Notes: generated by a model not told the origin, from the sequence alone. A stretch of 32,198 nt of DNA from an uncultured Chthoniobacterales bacterium (GCA_902805675.1 CADCTA010000071.1:536-32733), one strand, 5' to 3'. Shown: positions 8,632 through 20,177, counted from the first letter of the stretch. Program-made: numbers and translations.

Positions 8632-9237
8632 TTACTGCCCGGCTTTGCTCAGCTTCGCGCGGATAGCGGACTTGAAGTCTGACGTGCCGAGCGAGCTCGA
8701 CGCTGCCGCAGCGGCGGCAGATTGCGTCACGTTTTTGCCGTGCGCGTGATCGTCGTCTTTACCGAGCGCAGCAACGTCCTTCACGGCATTACCGCCATTC
8801 GTGGTCACCACTTCGCGACCGGTGACCTTGTCCTGCTGGACGCGGAAACGCCCGTGCATGATCCCGACGAGCGGGATGAACTGTGAGCCGTTGTTTTCGA
8901 CGAAGACGATGTCGCGATCGCCCACCTTGAACTTCGGCGAGTCGGTCACTTCCATGGTCTGACCATCCACTGTGCCGCCGAGCATGCGCAGCGTATAGGT
9001 CGCGCCGGGTTCGCCTTTGATCGCCTCATCCACTTTGAAAGTGACATTGGTAACGATGCGGCGCGTGCCGCCTTCGCCAGCCCACTGGGATTGCGAATCG
9101 GTCACAGTGCCCTGGAAGATCAGCTGCGCGTGATCGACGAGCTCGTCGAAGCTCGGCGGGATGACGGTCGTGGCCGTGGCGGAGTGAAGAGCGAAAACCG
9201 CGCAGATCGCGGCGATGTATGGCTTAAAGGTTTTCAT
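8632..9237 (-). CDS. Secreted protein of unknown function
   Basis: A 201-residue protein with a clear signal peptide (MKTFKPYIAAICAVFALHS, cleavage near residue 22). The mature part begins TTVIPPSFDELVDHAQLI and continues with a beta-rich domain (GTVTDSQSQW, VTFKVDEAIKGEPG). The C-terminal third is low complexity (Ala/Ser-rich after HAHGKNV). The pattern 'IPPSFDELV..A..I..G.V' recurs in secreted proteins of soil bacteria, sometimes next to matrixin-like proteases, but I know of no function. The next gene upstream on this strand is exactly such a protease (80 bases away), so joint expression and a shared extracellular role are plausible. Confidence 0.8.
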   Translation of the reverse strand: MKTFKPYIAAICAVFALHSATATTVIPPSFDELVDHAQLIFQGTVTDSQSQWAGEGGTRRIVTNVTFKVDEAIKGEPGATYTLRMLGGTVDGQTMEVTDSPKFKVGDRDIVFVENNGSQFIPLVGIMHGRFRVQQDKVTGREVVTTNGGNAVKDVAALGKDDDHAHGKNVTQSAAAAAASSSLGTSDFKSAIRAKLSKAGQ

Positions 9238-9317
9238 AGAACGGAAGGTTGAATTTACCGGTTGTGCTCAGTTGGACGAAAGCTTCACACGGTTCATGCG
9301 AAAAATCTACTGCGCGG

Positions 9318-10853
9318 CTACTTCGTGAGATCGAAAACTTCGACGAGCCCGACGCCCGTGCCGTCATTCACGCCGCGGACCACCGCAGTATAATTGCCGG
9401 GCGCCAGGGTAACGACCACCGCACTCTCGAGCGGGTGGGAGGGCGGCACGCCGCTGGCCTGCACTTCGTTCCTCTGGCCGTCTGCCCAGTTGTTGTTCTC
9501 ACCGATGAGATTTCCAGCGCCGTCGCGCACTTCGATCGTCGGGTCGGCCAGAGTGCCGGCGACGTTGCCGATGGAAGGGCCGAGCGCGCGGATGATGACG
9601 TGTTTGCCCGAGCCGCCGGTCACGATCAGACCGCCGATCAGCGCTTCTTCGCCGACGCCGATGCGTCCGCGGGTGGAGATGTTCACCAGTTGTGCGGAAC
9701 CGGAATCGAGCACGTAGGCCTCGACCAACCCGACTCCTTCAGTGAACTCCCAGCCGCGCACCACTGCCGTGTAGCTGCCGGGCTGCAAGGTCACCACGAT
9801 CGCGGATTCGCGTGGGCTCGCGGGAGCAACGCCGCTCGCGGCGATGTCGCCGGCCTGGTCGCTATCCTGCCAATCGTCATTCTGCCGGACTGGATTACCA
9901 GCGCCGTCGTAGAGTTCGAGGATCGGATCTTCCAGTGCACCGCCGATGCCGGCAGCTGAGAGCGAGGGCCCCATGGCGCGCAGGATCAGGCGCTTCGGTT
10001 CCGAGCCGGTGATAATGAATCCACCGATCAGGACGTCGTCATCGAGGCCGACGCGCATCCGCGTGGAGATGTTGGCCAGCTGGCCCGGGTTGCCGGTCGG
10101 CGGTGCGCTCGGCGCAGGTGTCGCAGTCGGAGGCGGGGTTGCTGGAGGAGGTGTCGCTGGCGGCGGGGTAGGTGCGGGCGCGCCGTAGAGCGCCTGGACA
10201 CCGGCGATGTCGTCGTTCGCGAGCACGTCGAGATCGCTGATCATCGCGTTCATGACGGCTTTGGTGCCTTCGAAGTGGTTGATCCCGATGCCGTGACCGA
10301 CTTCATGCAAAAAGACGCGCTGGATGTCGGCCAGCGCCATGCCGCCGCCGGCAGGGAACTTGAGCGGGCCGCGGTAGGAATCCCAAACAACCGCTTTGTT
10401 AAAGAAGACATCCATCTCGATCAGGCTGTTGCCCTGCATGTAGTAAACGGTGACCGCGAGAACGTTTCGGCCGAAGCTCTGGCCGTTGAAGGTGGTGGAG
10501 AAGACGGCCGAGTTGATGCGATCGCCGGACGATGCCACCGAGCTGGCGTTCATCACCGGGCGCAACTTCATGCGTTCCGACTTCGCGTTCCACATGTCGA
10601 GTGCAGGCGCGGCCGCGACATTCCAGTTCGTGTTGCCATCGGAGAGCGGGAGGAGCGAATTGCCCAGGCCCATCTGCATCACGATTTCGCTGCCTGCGGG
10701 CCAGCTCTTGCCGGACAGTGAGTAGGCGTCCGCTGTAGGTGCGAGGAGCAGGCCGGCGAGCGCCGCGAAGGCGAGTCGCGCGGTGCGAAGCGGCGCTTTC
10801 GAACTCACGAAGCGCAGCGCTGATGGAGAAAAGCAGCGGGTCATAATCTCCAT
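9318..10853 (-). CDS. Secreted matrixin-like zinc metallopeptidase with duplicated C-terminal domain
   Basis: A 511-residue protein. A signal peptide ends near residue 43 (LLLAPTADA). The catalytic domain carries the full metzincin zinc site HEVGHGIGINH (183-193: H183, H187 and H193 bind zinc, E184 is the catalytic base), followed by the Met-turn (VMNAM, near 201). A Pro/Thr-rich linker spans about 226-256. Two tandem copies of a beta-rich domain follow at about 259-385 and 390-511, each with NISTR near its start, LIGG..(V/I)TG in the middle and GSYTAVVRG or GNYTAVVRG near its end. These repeats are probably adhesive or structural (inference). The protein should be exported and cleave extracellular protein. 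ATG at 10853 is used; ATG at 10844 is possible. Confidence 0.9.
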   Translation of the reverse strand: MEIMTRCFSPSALRFVSSKAPLRTARLAFAALAGLLLAPTADAYSLSGKSWPAGSEIVMQMGLGNSLLPLSDGNTNWNVAAAPALDMWNAKSERMKLRPVMNASSVASSGDRINSAVFSTTFNGQSFGRNVLAVTVYYMQGNSLIEMDVFFNKAVVWDSYRGPLKFPAGGGMALADIQRVFLHEVGHGIGINHFEGTKAVMNAMISDLDVLANDDIAGVQALYGAPAPTPPPATPPPATPPPTATPAPSAPPTGNPGQLANISTRMRVGLDDDVLIGGFIITGSEPKRLILRAMGPSLSAAGIGGALEDPILELYDGAGNPVRQNDDWQDSDQAGDIAASGVAPASPRESAIVVTLQPGSYTAVVRGWEFTEGVGLVEAYVLDSGSAQLVNISTRGRIGVGEEALIGGLIVTGGSGKHVIIRALGPSIGNVAGTLADPTIEVRDGAGNLIGENNNWADGQRNEVQASGVPPSHPLESAVVVTLAPGNYTAVVRGVNDGTGVGLVEVFDLTK

Positions 10854-11064
10854 AAAAGCAGCTTGCGTGCGCAGGCATGGAGCGGCCGCTGTTTTCCGCG
10901 AGAAATAGTTTTACAGACGGCGGCCACGAGGGGGATTTCGGGCGCAGACTGCCGAGCCGGGCGCGAAAACGCACGAAAAATAACTCGCGCAGTTTCCGCG
11001 GGGCGTCACCTAAGCTACCCGCGCGGCCACCTTGTGCCTGCGGGCAGCGCCGGAAGTCTCGTGC

Positions 11065-11598
11065 TTAAGGCACGATGAAGATCTGCTTCGTGTAGGGGTC
11101 TTTCGCCTTGTCGCCGGACTTGTAGCCGGTGACGTCGACGATGCCGCCTTTTGGATCAACGCTGTAGACAAAGCCGGGCTTATCGGGCACCGGGCGAGCG
11201 GTCGGGAACTGCTCTGCTGCAGCGGGTGGCGGCGTAGCGCGGGGCGCTGGCGGCGTGGTGCTCGCCGTCTCACGGCGCGGCGGACGCGGCGTCGCTCCGG
11301 CGATGGCATTGCCCGTCGTGTTCGGCTGCACGACCGGCGCAGTCTGCTGGCGCGGAGGCAGCGGTCGCCCCGGGGTTACGACATCAGATGACCCGACGGC
11401 CGTGTCGGTTGTGGTCGTCGTCGTGGTGGTTGTATCGCCCTCCTGGGCGTCGATCCTCTGGCGCACATAATTCGCCGGGGCGTCAATTACCCGGAAAGTC
11501 GACACGGCAGCATCGCGAGCCACCTCGCGGGTCCGGCCGCAACCAGTCGCCACGATCGCCACGAGCAGCACCACTTTTGCAGCCGAAGTCATGTCCAT
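11065..11598 (-). CDS. Putative lipoprotein with Thr/Pro-rich low-complexity region
   Basis: A 177-residue protein. The N-terminus VVLLVAIVATGC (C20) resembles a lipoprotein signal with an imperfect lipobox (ATGC), so membrane anchoring after lipidation at C20 is likely. The mature chain has a run of nine threonines (codons at about 11421-11447, a near-microsatellite of ACC/ACG/ACA), then a long Pro/Ala/Thr-rich linker, and a small C-terminal conserved-looking module (GFVYSVDPKGGIVDVTGYKS...FIVP). Such a module at the end of a flexible linker often contacts peptidoglycan or another envelope partner, but this is inference. It stands alone, 98 bases from the threonine aldolase gene on the same strand. 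Confidence 0.75.
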   Translation of the reverse strand: MDMTSAAKVVLLVAIVATGCGRTREVARDAAVSTFRVIDAPANYVRQRIDAQEGDTTTTTTTTTDTAVGSSDVVTPGRPLPPRQQTAPVVQPNTTGNAIAGATPRPPRRETASTTPPAPRATPPPAAAEQFPTARPVPDKPGFVYSVDPKGGIVDVTGYKSGDKAKDPYTKQIFIVP

Positions 11599-11696
11599 GT
11601 TTTAGCCGTGTTTATGCGTAACGACCAGAGAAATTGTTGCCCCATATTCTCTGCGAGCGCATGGGCCGTCACTGTTAGAAGCTCAGGCGGTGGCAG

Positions 11697-12737
11697 TTAC
11701 CCTTGCAGCTCTTGCACATCCGCGACGAACGCGTCGAGGATCTCATCCGTCACACCCCACGAGCACATCAAGCGGTGAACATCCGGCTCGATGAACTTAT
11801 AAAAATGCCAGCCGCGCTCGTGCAGCCGGGCAACAAGCGAGTCGCTCATCCGCAGGAAAATTGCGTTGGCCTGCTGCGGGACGACCGGCTCGAACCCACC
11901 GACATCGCGCAGCTTTCGCGCCAGCGACGCGGCGGACCGGTTCGCGCGCCGTGCGTTCTCCAGCCACACGCCGTCCGCCAGCAACCCGGCCCAAGGTGCG
12001 GCAAGAAAACGCATCTTGGAGGCGAGTTGCCCGGCTTGTTTCGCGCGGTAATCGAACTCCTCCGCGAGCTCTTTCTTGAAGAAGACGACAAGCTCTCCGC
12101 CGCCCGTGCCATTCTTCGTCCCGCCGAAGGAGAGAACGTCGAAGCCCAGCTGCCAGGTGATCTCCTTCGGCGTGCAATCGAGCGCCGCGACCGCATTTGC
12201 GAAGCGCGCCCCGTCCATGTGCAGGTAAAGCGAGCGAGCGCGCGCGAACTCCGCGATCGCGCCAAGCTCACCGCCGGTGTAGACCGTGCCGAGCTCAGTT
12301 GATTGCGTGACGCTGATCGCCCGCGGCTTGGGCGAATGCAGGTCGCGCTGCTTCACCAGCGTGGCGTCTACCGCAGCGAGGTCGAGCTTTCCGTTCGCAC
12401 CGGCTATCGGGAGCAGCTTCGAGCCGCCCGAAAAGAACTCCGGCGCGCCGCATTCATCCGTCTGGATGTGCGAGTGCTCGTGACAGACGACGCTGTGGAA
12501 CGAGCGGCATAGTTGCGCGAGCGCGAGACTGTTCGCAGCCGTGCCGTTGAAGACGAAGAACACCTCGCAATCCGTCTCGAAGATCTCGCGCACTTGGTCA
12601 CAGACACGCTGCGTCCAGTAGTCCGAGCCGTATGACGCGTCGGTGTCGCGATTCGCCTGCTCGAGCGCCGCCCAGGCTTCGGGCGACATGCCGGCCGTGT
12701 TATCGCTCGCGAGCTCGTAGCGGTGCATGACTGGCAT
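11697..12737 (-). CDS. Threonine-aldolase-family PLP enzyme
   Basis: A 346-residue fold-type I PLP enzyme of the beta-eliminating lyase/threonine aldolase family. It is expected to split L-threonine or L-allo-threonine into glycine and acetaldehyde in the cytoplasm. Visible landmarks: N-terminal ELASDNTAGMSPE, cofactor-ring contact HEHSHI (86-91), PLP aspartate in MDGAR (D175) and the Schiff-base lysine in SFGGTKNG (K208). The SFGGTKNG signature places it with the Pseudomonas-type low-specificity aldolases rather than the E. coli LtaE type (SKGLGAP). The frame continues upstream to a TTG at 12770, but ATG at 12737 (or 12728) gives the usual N-terminus. Substrate specificity cannot be read from the sequence. 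Confidence 0.9.
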   Translation of the reverse strand: MPVMHRYELASDNTAGMSPEAWAALEQANRDTDASYGSDYWTQRVCDQVREIFETDCEVFFVFNGTAANSLALAQLCRSFHSVVCHEHSHIQTDECGAPEFFSGGSKLLPIAGANGKLDLAAVDATLVKQRDLHSPKPRAISVTQSTELGTVYTGGELGAIAEFARARSLYLHMDGARFANAVAALDCTPKEITWQLGFDVLSFGGTKNGTGGGELVVFFKKELAEEFDYRAKQAGQLASKMRFLAAPWAGLLADGVWLENARRANRSAASLARKLRDVGGFEPVVPQQANAIFLRMSDSLVARLHERGWHFYKFIEPDVHRLMCSWGVTDEILDAFVADVQELQG

Positions 12738-12842
12738 CGCACACCATGCGTTGCGCGTGCCGATCTGCAAAGCGGCTGCGCGGCTGTCGAGGCACCTTGT
12801 AGCAACCGCCTTACGGGACGCGGCACAGCCTGTACAAGAAAT

Positions 12843-12890
12843 CGCCTGGCTGCAAATTCCGTGGTCCTACGCACGAAATCCCGCCAGGCG
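12843..12890. repeat. Imperfect hairpin repeat upstream of the threonine aldolase gene
   Basis: CGCCTGGC (12843-12850) pairs with GCCAGGCG (12883-12890). Inside it ATTCCGTG pairs with CACGAAAT with one mismatch, giving a long interrupted stem. It lies in the gap between the divergent threonine aldolase and proline-catabolism genes, next to further partially self-complementary sequence (12796-12838). It resembles a dispersed palindromic repeat unit. Confidence 0.55.
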
Positions 12891-13047
12891 AATCGCCTCT
12901 ACTGCTCCCTAACCTCTATGTGCAACCACGCAGAAGAACTGTCCTTAACCCTGACTGCCCTGCGTCACCATAAAGTTCGGAGCATCAATTCGGTGCGGGT
13001 GTGTCATAGCCGCATTTTTTTGCGCGCGCCGGAAAATTGCCACCGCT

Positions 13048-13128
13048 GTCATTCCTAGCGAAGCCGAGGAACCCCGTGGCAGACCGCCAGTTTCAGCCAC
13101 GGGATGTCTCGATTTCGCTCAACATGAC
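13048..13128. repeat. Degenerate head-to-head repeat pair (GTCAT...CGTGGC type)
   Basis: Two 33-base arms (13048-13080 and 13096-13128) are inverted copies matching at 24 of 33 positions, around a 15-base loop. Each arm begins GTCAT, contains AGCGAA and ends CCCGTGGC. The arm resembles the unit at 21720-21887 (GTCATCCTGAG...GAAGGACCTC), so both probably belong to one family. It lies just upstream of the proline-catabolism gene and argues against a start codon before 13128 for that gene. Confidence 0.65.
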
Positions 13129-13180
13129 GGATGGGTCTTGCACTTTGCCGAATCAGGGACCCCGCAGTATCGTCGCCGCT

Positions 13181-16297
<3,117 letters not shown>

Positions 16298-16312
16298 GGC
16301 AACCTCTCGTCG

Positions 16313-16873
16313 TCAACGCCTGCGTCGCGTCTGCAACCTTCGCCATTTGGCGATCATGCGGTGGAGTCCAGCGTCCAGCGATAGCTGCTCCATCTCGTCA
16401 GCCGTGAACCACCGCAGCTCTTTGCTTTCCGCGCTGGTGGTGTGCACCGCGTCGTCCGGCGCGATGAGGACGTAGCGCAGATCATAGTGCCAGTGCTGAG
16501 GCTCAGCTTTGTGCTCCGGAATCTCGTGAATATCGAGATCGAATGGACGCGCTGACGCCACGATCAGCCCTGCGATGCCGGACTCCTCCAGCGCTTCACG
16601 TTGAGCGACGCGCAGGATGTTTTCGTCGCCATCGCAGTGACCGCCGAATTGCAGCCAGCGATCGAGCTTCCGATGATGATGCAGCAAAGCGCGCGAACCT
16701 TCGGCATTCACGATCAGGGCGCTGCCGGTGAAATGCGCTGGAAACGCTGTCCGCGAAAAGCAATCCGCGGATTGGTCGAGCAGCTCAATCATCTTCGCGC
16801 GAATCGGCTGCTCGTCAGCGCGATCGGTAAGATCAAGCGCGAGTAGCTGCGCGCGCAATTCCGTGCGGTCCAT
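16313..16873 (-). CDS. Nudix hydrolase
   Basis: A 186-residue protein with a complete Nudix box starting GGHCDGDE and ending REALEESGI (G-x5-E-x7-REUxEExGU), the Mg-binding site that cleaves nucleoside diphosphates linked to another group. The domain begins HFTGSALIVN and ends with a helix rich in basic residues (KWRRLQTRRRR). The N-terminal 50 residues are helical, as in several ADP-ribose or NADH pyrophosphatase relatives, but the substrate cannot be deduced. The frame extends upstream to 17116 only as antisense of rsmI; ATG at 16873 gives a normal start. It is divergent from rsmI, with 39 bases between the starts. Confidence 0.88.
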   Translation of the reverse strand: MDRTELRAQLLALDLTDRADEQPIRAKMIELLDQSADCFSRTAFPAHFTGSALIVNAEGSRALLHHHRKLDRWLQFGGHCDGDENILRVAQREALEESGIAGLIVASARPFDLDIHEIPEHKAEPQHWHYDLRYVLIAPDDAVHTTSAESKELRWFTADEMEQLSLDAGLHRMIAKWRRLQTRRRR

Positions 16874-16912
16874 GCGCAAAGCTACCGCGGAATCGCGCGA
16901 CTGTTTCGCAGG

Positions 16913-17617
16913 ATGGCGTCCGCGCCCTTCCTGCCGGATGCTGCGCGCATGCTTTATGTCATCGGGACACCGATCGGCAACCTCAACGACATCACGCTCC
17001 GGGCGCTCGAAGCGCTGAAGTCGGCCGACGTCATTGCGGCGGAAGACACGCGGCATTCGGGCAACTTGCTGCGCCATTTCGAGATCCGGAAGCCGCTCGT
17101 CAGCTATCACGAGCACAATGAAGCGATGCGCACTGCCGAGCTCTCCGAACGCCTCGCCGCAGGAGAATGCGTCGCGTTGATCACTGATGCCGGCATGCCT
17201 GGCGTCTCCGATCCCGGCGCGCGGTTGATTCGCGCGTGCATCGAGCGCGGCCTGCCTTACACGATCGTGCCAGGCGTCTCGGCAGTGCTGACCGGGCTGG
17301 TCGGGTCCGGGTTCTCGCTCGAGCGCTTCTCGTATTGTGGCTTCCTGCCGGTCAAAAGTGGCGGGCGCGAGCGGGAGCTGCGTGCGGCGGCGGAACGAGA
17401 AGAGACGACGGTCTTCTTCGAGTCGCCGTATCGCATCAACAAGACGCTCGCGGCCTGCGTGGATCTCATGCCCGAGCGACAGCTATGCGTTGCGCGAGAG
17501 CTGACGAAGAAATTTGAGGAATTCCGCCGTGGCGTCGCCGCCGAGTTGCTGGCGCACTATGAGGCGCATCCGGCGAAAGGGGAGATCACCTTCCTCGTGG
17601 AAGGCAACGGCGGCTGA
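16913..17617 (+). CDS. rsmI: 16S rRNA (cytidine-1402-2'-O)-methyltransferase RsmI
   Basis: A 234-residue SAM-dependent methyltransferase of the tetrapyrrole-methylase fold. It 2'-O-methylates C1402 in the decoding centre of 16S rRNA. Landmarks: LYVIGTPIGNLNDITLRA near the N-terminus, AAEDTRHSGNLLRHF, TDAGMPGVSDPGARL and VPGVSAVLTGLVGSG (SAM pocket), and FFESPYRI. It is shorter than E. coli RsmI (about 286 aa), ending after FLVEGNGG, so it lacks the usual C-terminal extension. ATG at 16913 is used; ATG at 16949 would start closer to LYVIGTP. It stands 70 bases upstream of rplU. Confidence 0.92.
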   Translation: MASAPFLPDAARMLYVIGTPIGNLNDITLRALEALKSADVIAAEDTRHSGNLLRHFEIRKPLVSYHEHNEAMRTAELSERLAAGECVALITDAGMPGVSDPGARLIRACIERGLPYTIVPGVSAVLTGLVGSGFSLERFSYCGFLPVKSGGRERELRAAAEREETTVFFESPYRINKTLAACVDLMPERQLCVARELTKKFEEFRRGVAAELLAHYEAHPAKGEITFLVEGNGG

Positions 17618-17687
17618 CGCGCAGGTTTCCACTTGTCAGAGCAGCCCAGCCGTGTGACTTTTCGCCTCTTTTTCGAGGAACCACCCA

Positions 17688-18020
17688 ATGGCTTTTGCAA
17701 TCATCAAAACAGGCGGACGGCAGCATCGCGTCGCGCCTGGCGACATTATCGATGTGGATTTTCTCGACGCGCAGGTCGGGACTGAAGGCGTTTTCGCCGA
17801 TGTCCTGCTCGCCGGCGACGGCGACAATATCACCCACGGCGCGCCCTTGATCGAGGGCGCCACCGTGACCGGCGAGGTCATCGAACAGCGCAAGGACAAG
17901 AAGGTCATCGCGTTCAAGTATCGCCGCCGCAAAGGCTATCACCGCACCGTCGGTCATCGTCGCAAGCTCACCCGCGTGAAGATCACCGAGATCAGCCTCG
18001 GCTCGTCAGCAACCAAGTAA
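17688..18020 (+). CDS. rplU: 50S ribosomal protein L21
   Basis: A 110-residue L21, a beta-rich protein of the large subunit that binds 23S rRNA. It begins [19 protein letters not shown], as the family does, and carries the basic signature [16 protein letters not shown] near the C-terminus; length is typical (about 103). It forms the usual rplU-rpmA pair, with seven bases to the next gene. A GAGG stretch lies about ten bases before ATG, one of the few recognisable ribosome-binding sites in this region. Confidence 0.98.
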   Translation: MAFAIIKTGGRQHRVAPGDIIDVDFLDAQVGTEGVFADVLLAGDGDNITHGAPLIEGATVTGEVIEQRKDKKVIAFKYRRRKGYHRTVGHRRKLTRVKITEISLGSSATK

Positions 18021-18027
18021 ATTTCTC

Positions 18028-18288
18028 ATGGCTCATAAAAAGGGACAGGGCAGCGTCAAGAACGGCCGCGATAGCGTCAGCAAGCGGCTCGGCGTGAAGA
18101 AATTCGGCAGCGAGACAGTCGTCGCCGGCAACATCATCATCCGCCAGCGTGGGACGAAGTTTCACCCCGGCAGGAACGTCGGACTGGGACGCGATTACAC
18201 CATCTTCGCGCTCGTCGACGGGCGGGTGAAGTTCGACCGCGCGGGTCGCCGCGTGAACGTCGAGCCGGTCGAAGCTTCGGCATCCTAG
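18028..18288 (+). CDS. rpmA: 50S ribosomal protein L27
   Basis: An 86-residue L27 starting [20 protein letters not shown]. The N-terminal tail reaches the peptidyl transferase centre. It starts directly with the mature AHKKG sequence, so no N-terminal processing (as in Firmicutes) is needed. The typical [14 protein letters not shown] and [10 protein letters not shown] segments are present. It is co-transcribed with rplU. No Shine-Dalgarno sequence is visible; translation is probably coupled to rplU. Confidence 0.98.
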   Translation: MAHKKGQGSVKNGRDSVSKRLGVKKFGSETVVAGNIIIRQRGTKFHPGRNVGLGRDYTIFALVDGRVKFDRAGRRVNVEPVEASAS

Positions 18289-18357
18289 CCGCGAGTTCCG
18301 CGATGCGGAGCGGCGGAGAGCAGGACGGCTGGATCGCCGCGCGCGCGCGTTTGTTCG

Positions 18358-18387
18358 TTGTGCGGTAGCGGCTTTGTAAGCTATAAC
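18358..18387 (+). promoter_or_regulatory. Candidate sigma-70-type promoter for the adenylate-kinase-like gene
   Basis: TTGTGC (18358-18363), an 18-base spacer, then TATAAC (18382-18387). Transcription would begin near 18394, only a few bases before ATG at 18398, so the message would be leaderless or nearly so. This fits the lack of a Shine-Dalgarno sequence. Confidence 0.4.
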
Positions 18388-18397
18388 CGCAACCTCG

Positions 18398-19015
18398 ATG
18401 AAATACCGCACGCACCTCCTCTTCGGTCCTCCAGGCAGCGGCAAAGGCACCCAGGGGAAGATTCTCGGTAACATCCCGCGCTTCTTCCATTGCGCGTGCG
18501 GCGATGTATTCCGGTCGATAGACACGCGGACGCAGGTCGGCCGCGCCTTCCTTGAATACTCGAGCAAAGGCGAGCTCGTGCCGGATGAGATCACCGTCCA
18601 GCTTTGGAAAGCCCGCATCGACGCGGCGGTCGACGCGCACACCTTTAAGCCCGATATCGACGTTCTCGTGCTCGACGGCATTCCGCGCAACGTCGGCCAG
18701 GCCAAGATCATGGATGAGCTGATCGACGTGGAGAAAGTGTTCCACCTCTCGTGCCCCGATCGTGCCGCACTCTATGCGCGCCTCAAGAAGCGGGCGCTGA
18801 AGGACAACCGCCTCGACGACGCGAACGAGGACGTCATTAAACGCCGGCTCGCGACGTATGAGAACGAGTCGAAGCCAGTGCTCAGCTACTACGGCAAAGA
18901 CCGCATCACCTGCATCGACGCGACCGAGCCGCCGTCGAAAGTCTTGCTGCACATCCTCGAAAGCGTAAACGACGGGAGCAACGGGAACGGCCAGCATGAG
19001 TCAGCAGCAGTTTGA
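18398..19015 (+). CDS. Adenylate-kinase-like nucleoside monophosphate kinase
   Basis: A 205-residue P-loop kinase. The Walker A motif GPPGSGKGTQ (10-19) is perfect. NMP-binding residues follow (ACGDVFRS), and DGIPRNVGQA (93-102) replaces the usual DGFPRT..QA. The expected reaction is ATP + NMP giving ADP + NDP. The LID region (about 125-150, LYARLKKRALKDNRLDDANE) is short and lacks the zinc cysteines and the usual long insert. The N-terminal helix also differs from standard Adk (IPRFFHCACGD). It may be a divergent Adk or a paralogue with another NMP specificity, so I give no symbol. Its last 20 bases overlap the next gene. Confidence 0.85.
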   Translation: MKYRTHLLFGPPGSGKGTQGKILGNIPRFFHCACGDVFRSIDTRTQVGRAFLEYSSKGELVPDEITVQLWKARIDAAVDAHTFKPDIDVLVLDGIPRNVGQAKIMDELIDVEKVFHLSCPDRAALYARLKKRALKDNRLDDANEDVIKRRLATYENESKPVLSYYGKDRITCIDATEPPSKVLLHILESVNDGSNGNGQHESAAV

Positions 19016-19244
19016 GAATTTCACCGCCTCGAGCCTCTATTGCGATAAGTGCAAAACGGCGATGCCAGTGCGCGAGCGACTCCTGCTCGTGTTGCCTGAC
19101 AAGGAAGTCTTCGATTATCTCTGCACCGGCTGCGCCTCGTCCGTAGGGCAGCGCGAAGTGACCGCGGGCGAGAAGATGATGGCGCAAGCAATGGCTCCGC
19201 GTCGCCCACGCCGCGCGGCGCCTGTCCCGCGTCTGCAAATCTGA
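18996..19244 (+). CDS. Small zinc-ribbon protein
   Basis: An 82-residue protein with two CxxC knuckles (C16/C19 and C43/C46) 23 residues apart, which predicts one bound zinc. A basic Arg/Pro-rich C-terminal tail follows (PRRPRRAAPVPRL). No named family is recognised. The ribbon plus basic tail could bind RNA or a ribosomal partner, which would fit its place between an NMP kinase and fmt in a translation cluster, but this is inference. It overlaps the upstream gene by 20 bases and ends six bases before fmt, so it is certainly in the same transcript. Confidence 0.75.
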   Translation: MSQQQFENFTASSLYCDKCKTAMPVRERLLLVLPDKEVFDYLCTGCASSVGQREVTAGEKMMAQAMAPRRPRRAAPVPRLQI

Positions 19245-19250
19245 CGCGCA

Positions 19251-20177
19251 ATGCGCGTCGTCTTCATCGGCACGGGCGAGATCGGCGTGCCGGTGTTGCG
19301 CTGGCTGCTCGATTCTGGCGAACACGAGCTGGTCGGCGTCGTCACGCAACCTGACAAGCCGGTAGGCCGCGAGCAGCGGATTCAAGCGCCGCCGATCAAA
19401 GCCGCGCTCGGCGATCGCAACCTGCCGGTGCTCCAGCCGGAACGGATCAAGCGACCGGAAGCGATTGAGGGGATTCGGACGCTCGCGCCCGACGTCATCG
19501 TTGTCATGGCCTATGGGCAAATCCTGCCGCGCGCCGTGTTGGACATCCCGTCGACCGCCTGCCTCAACCTCCACGCATCACTCCTGCCGAAGCATCGGGG
19601 CGCCGCTCCGATCCAGGCGGCGATTCTCGCCGGAGACGCACAAACCGGGATCACGGTGATGTACATGGATGAGGGGCTCGACACCGGCGACGTCCTGCTT
19701 GAGCGCAGCATACCGATCACGGCGAACGAAACTGGCGGATCGCTGCACGACCGGCTGGCAGAGATCTCTCCGGGCGCTCTCGGTCAAGCTTTGCATCTAC
19801 TCGGCGCCGGAGATGCGCCGCGCATCCCGCAGAACGCCGCCGAGGCGACCTATGCGCCGAAGCTGGAGCGTGAGCACGGGCTCATCGACTGGGCGGAACC
19901 CGCTGAAGCAATCGAGAGGAAGATTCGCGCCTTCGATCCGTGGCCCGGTTCTTACACGCTGGTGCGTGACGACACCGGGCGTGAACGGAAGCTCAAGATC
20001 TACCGCGCCGTCGTCGAAAGCTCGGCAGCTGGCGCGGAAGGTATCCGGATTCCAGCACTCGGCGGCACGTTGGTCCTGCTGGACGTGCAACTCGAAGGAA
20101 AGAAGCGCATGAGCGCGGCCGAGTTCGTCCGCGGCCATCCTTGGGCGGCTCAGCCGTCTCTCTCCACCACAGGCTAG
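19251..20177 (+). CDS. fmt: Methionyl-tRNA formyltransferase
   Basis: A 308-residue enzyme that formylates initiator Met-tRNA using 10-formyl-tetrahydrofolate. The N-terminal Rossmann domain starts [16 protein letters not shown]. The catalytic region has [20 protein letters not shown] (catalytic Asn and His, formyl-donor loop) and the catalytic aspartate in [11 protein letters not shown]. The C-terminal tRNA-binding OB domain begins near [14 protein letters not shown]. Length is close to the E. coli enzyme (315). The usual partner def is not in the window. The ATG lies six bases after the zinc-ribbon stop, with no Shine-Dalgarno sequence. Confidence 0.96.
   Translation: MRVVFIGTGEIGVPVLRWLLDSGEHELVGVVTQPDKPVGREQRIQAPPIKAALGDRNLPVLQPERIKRPEAIEGIRTLAPDVIVVMAYGQILPRAVLDIPSTACLNLHASLLPKHRGAAPIQAAILAGDAQTGITVMYMDEGLDTGDVLLERSIPITANETGGSLHDRLAEISPGALGQALHLLGAGDAPRIPQNAAEATYAPKLEREHGLIDWAEPAEAIERKIRAFDPWPGSYTLVRDDTGRERKLKIYRAVVESSAAGAEGIRIPALGGTLVLLDVQLEGKKRMSAAEFVRGHPWAAQPSLSTTG

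Noticed and set aside
9249-9959. Long plus-strand reading frame opposite the metallopeptidase gene
   Set aside because: It is antisense to a gene with a signal peptide, an intact zinc site and duplicated domains; its residue composition is that of GC-rich shadow frames and no domain is visible.
13037-13180. 48-codon upstream extension of the proline-catabolism protein
   Set aside because: It starts at TTG, covers a degenerate inverted repeat and has no resemblance to the family N-terminus; ATG at 13181 is more natural.
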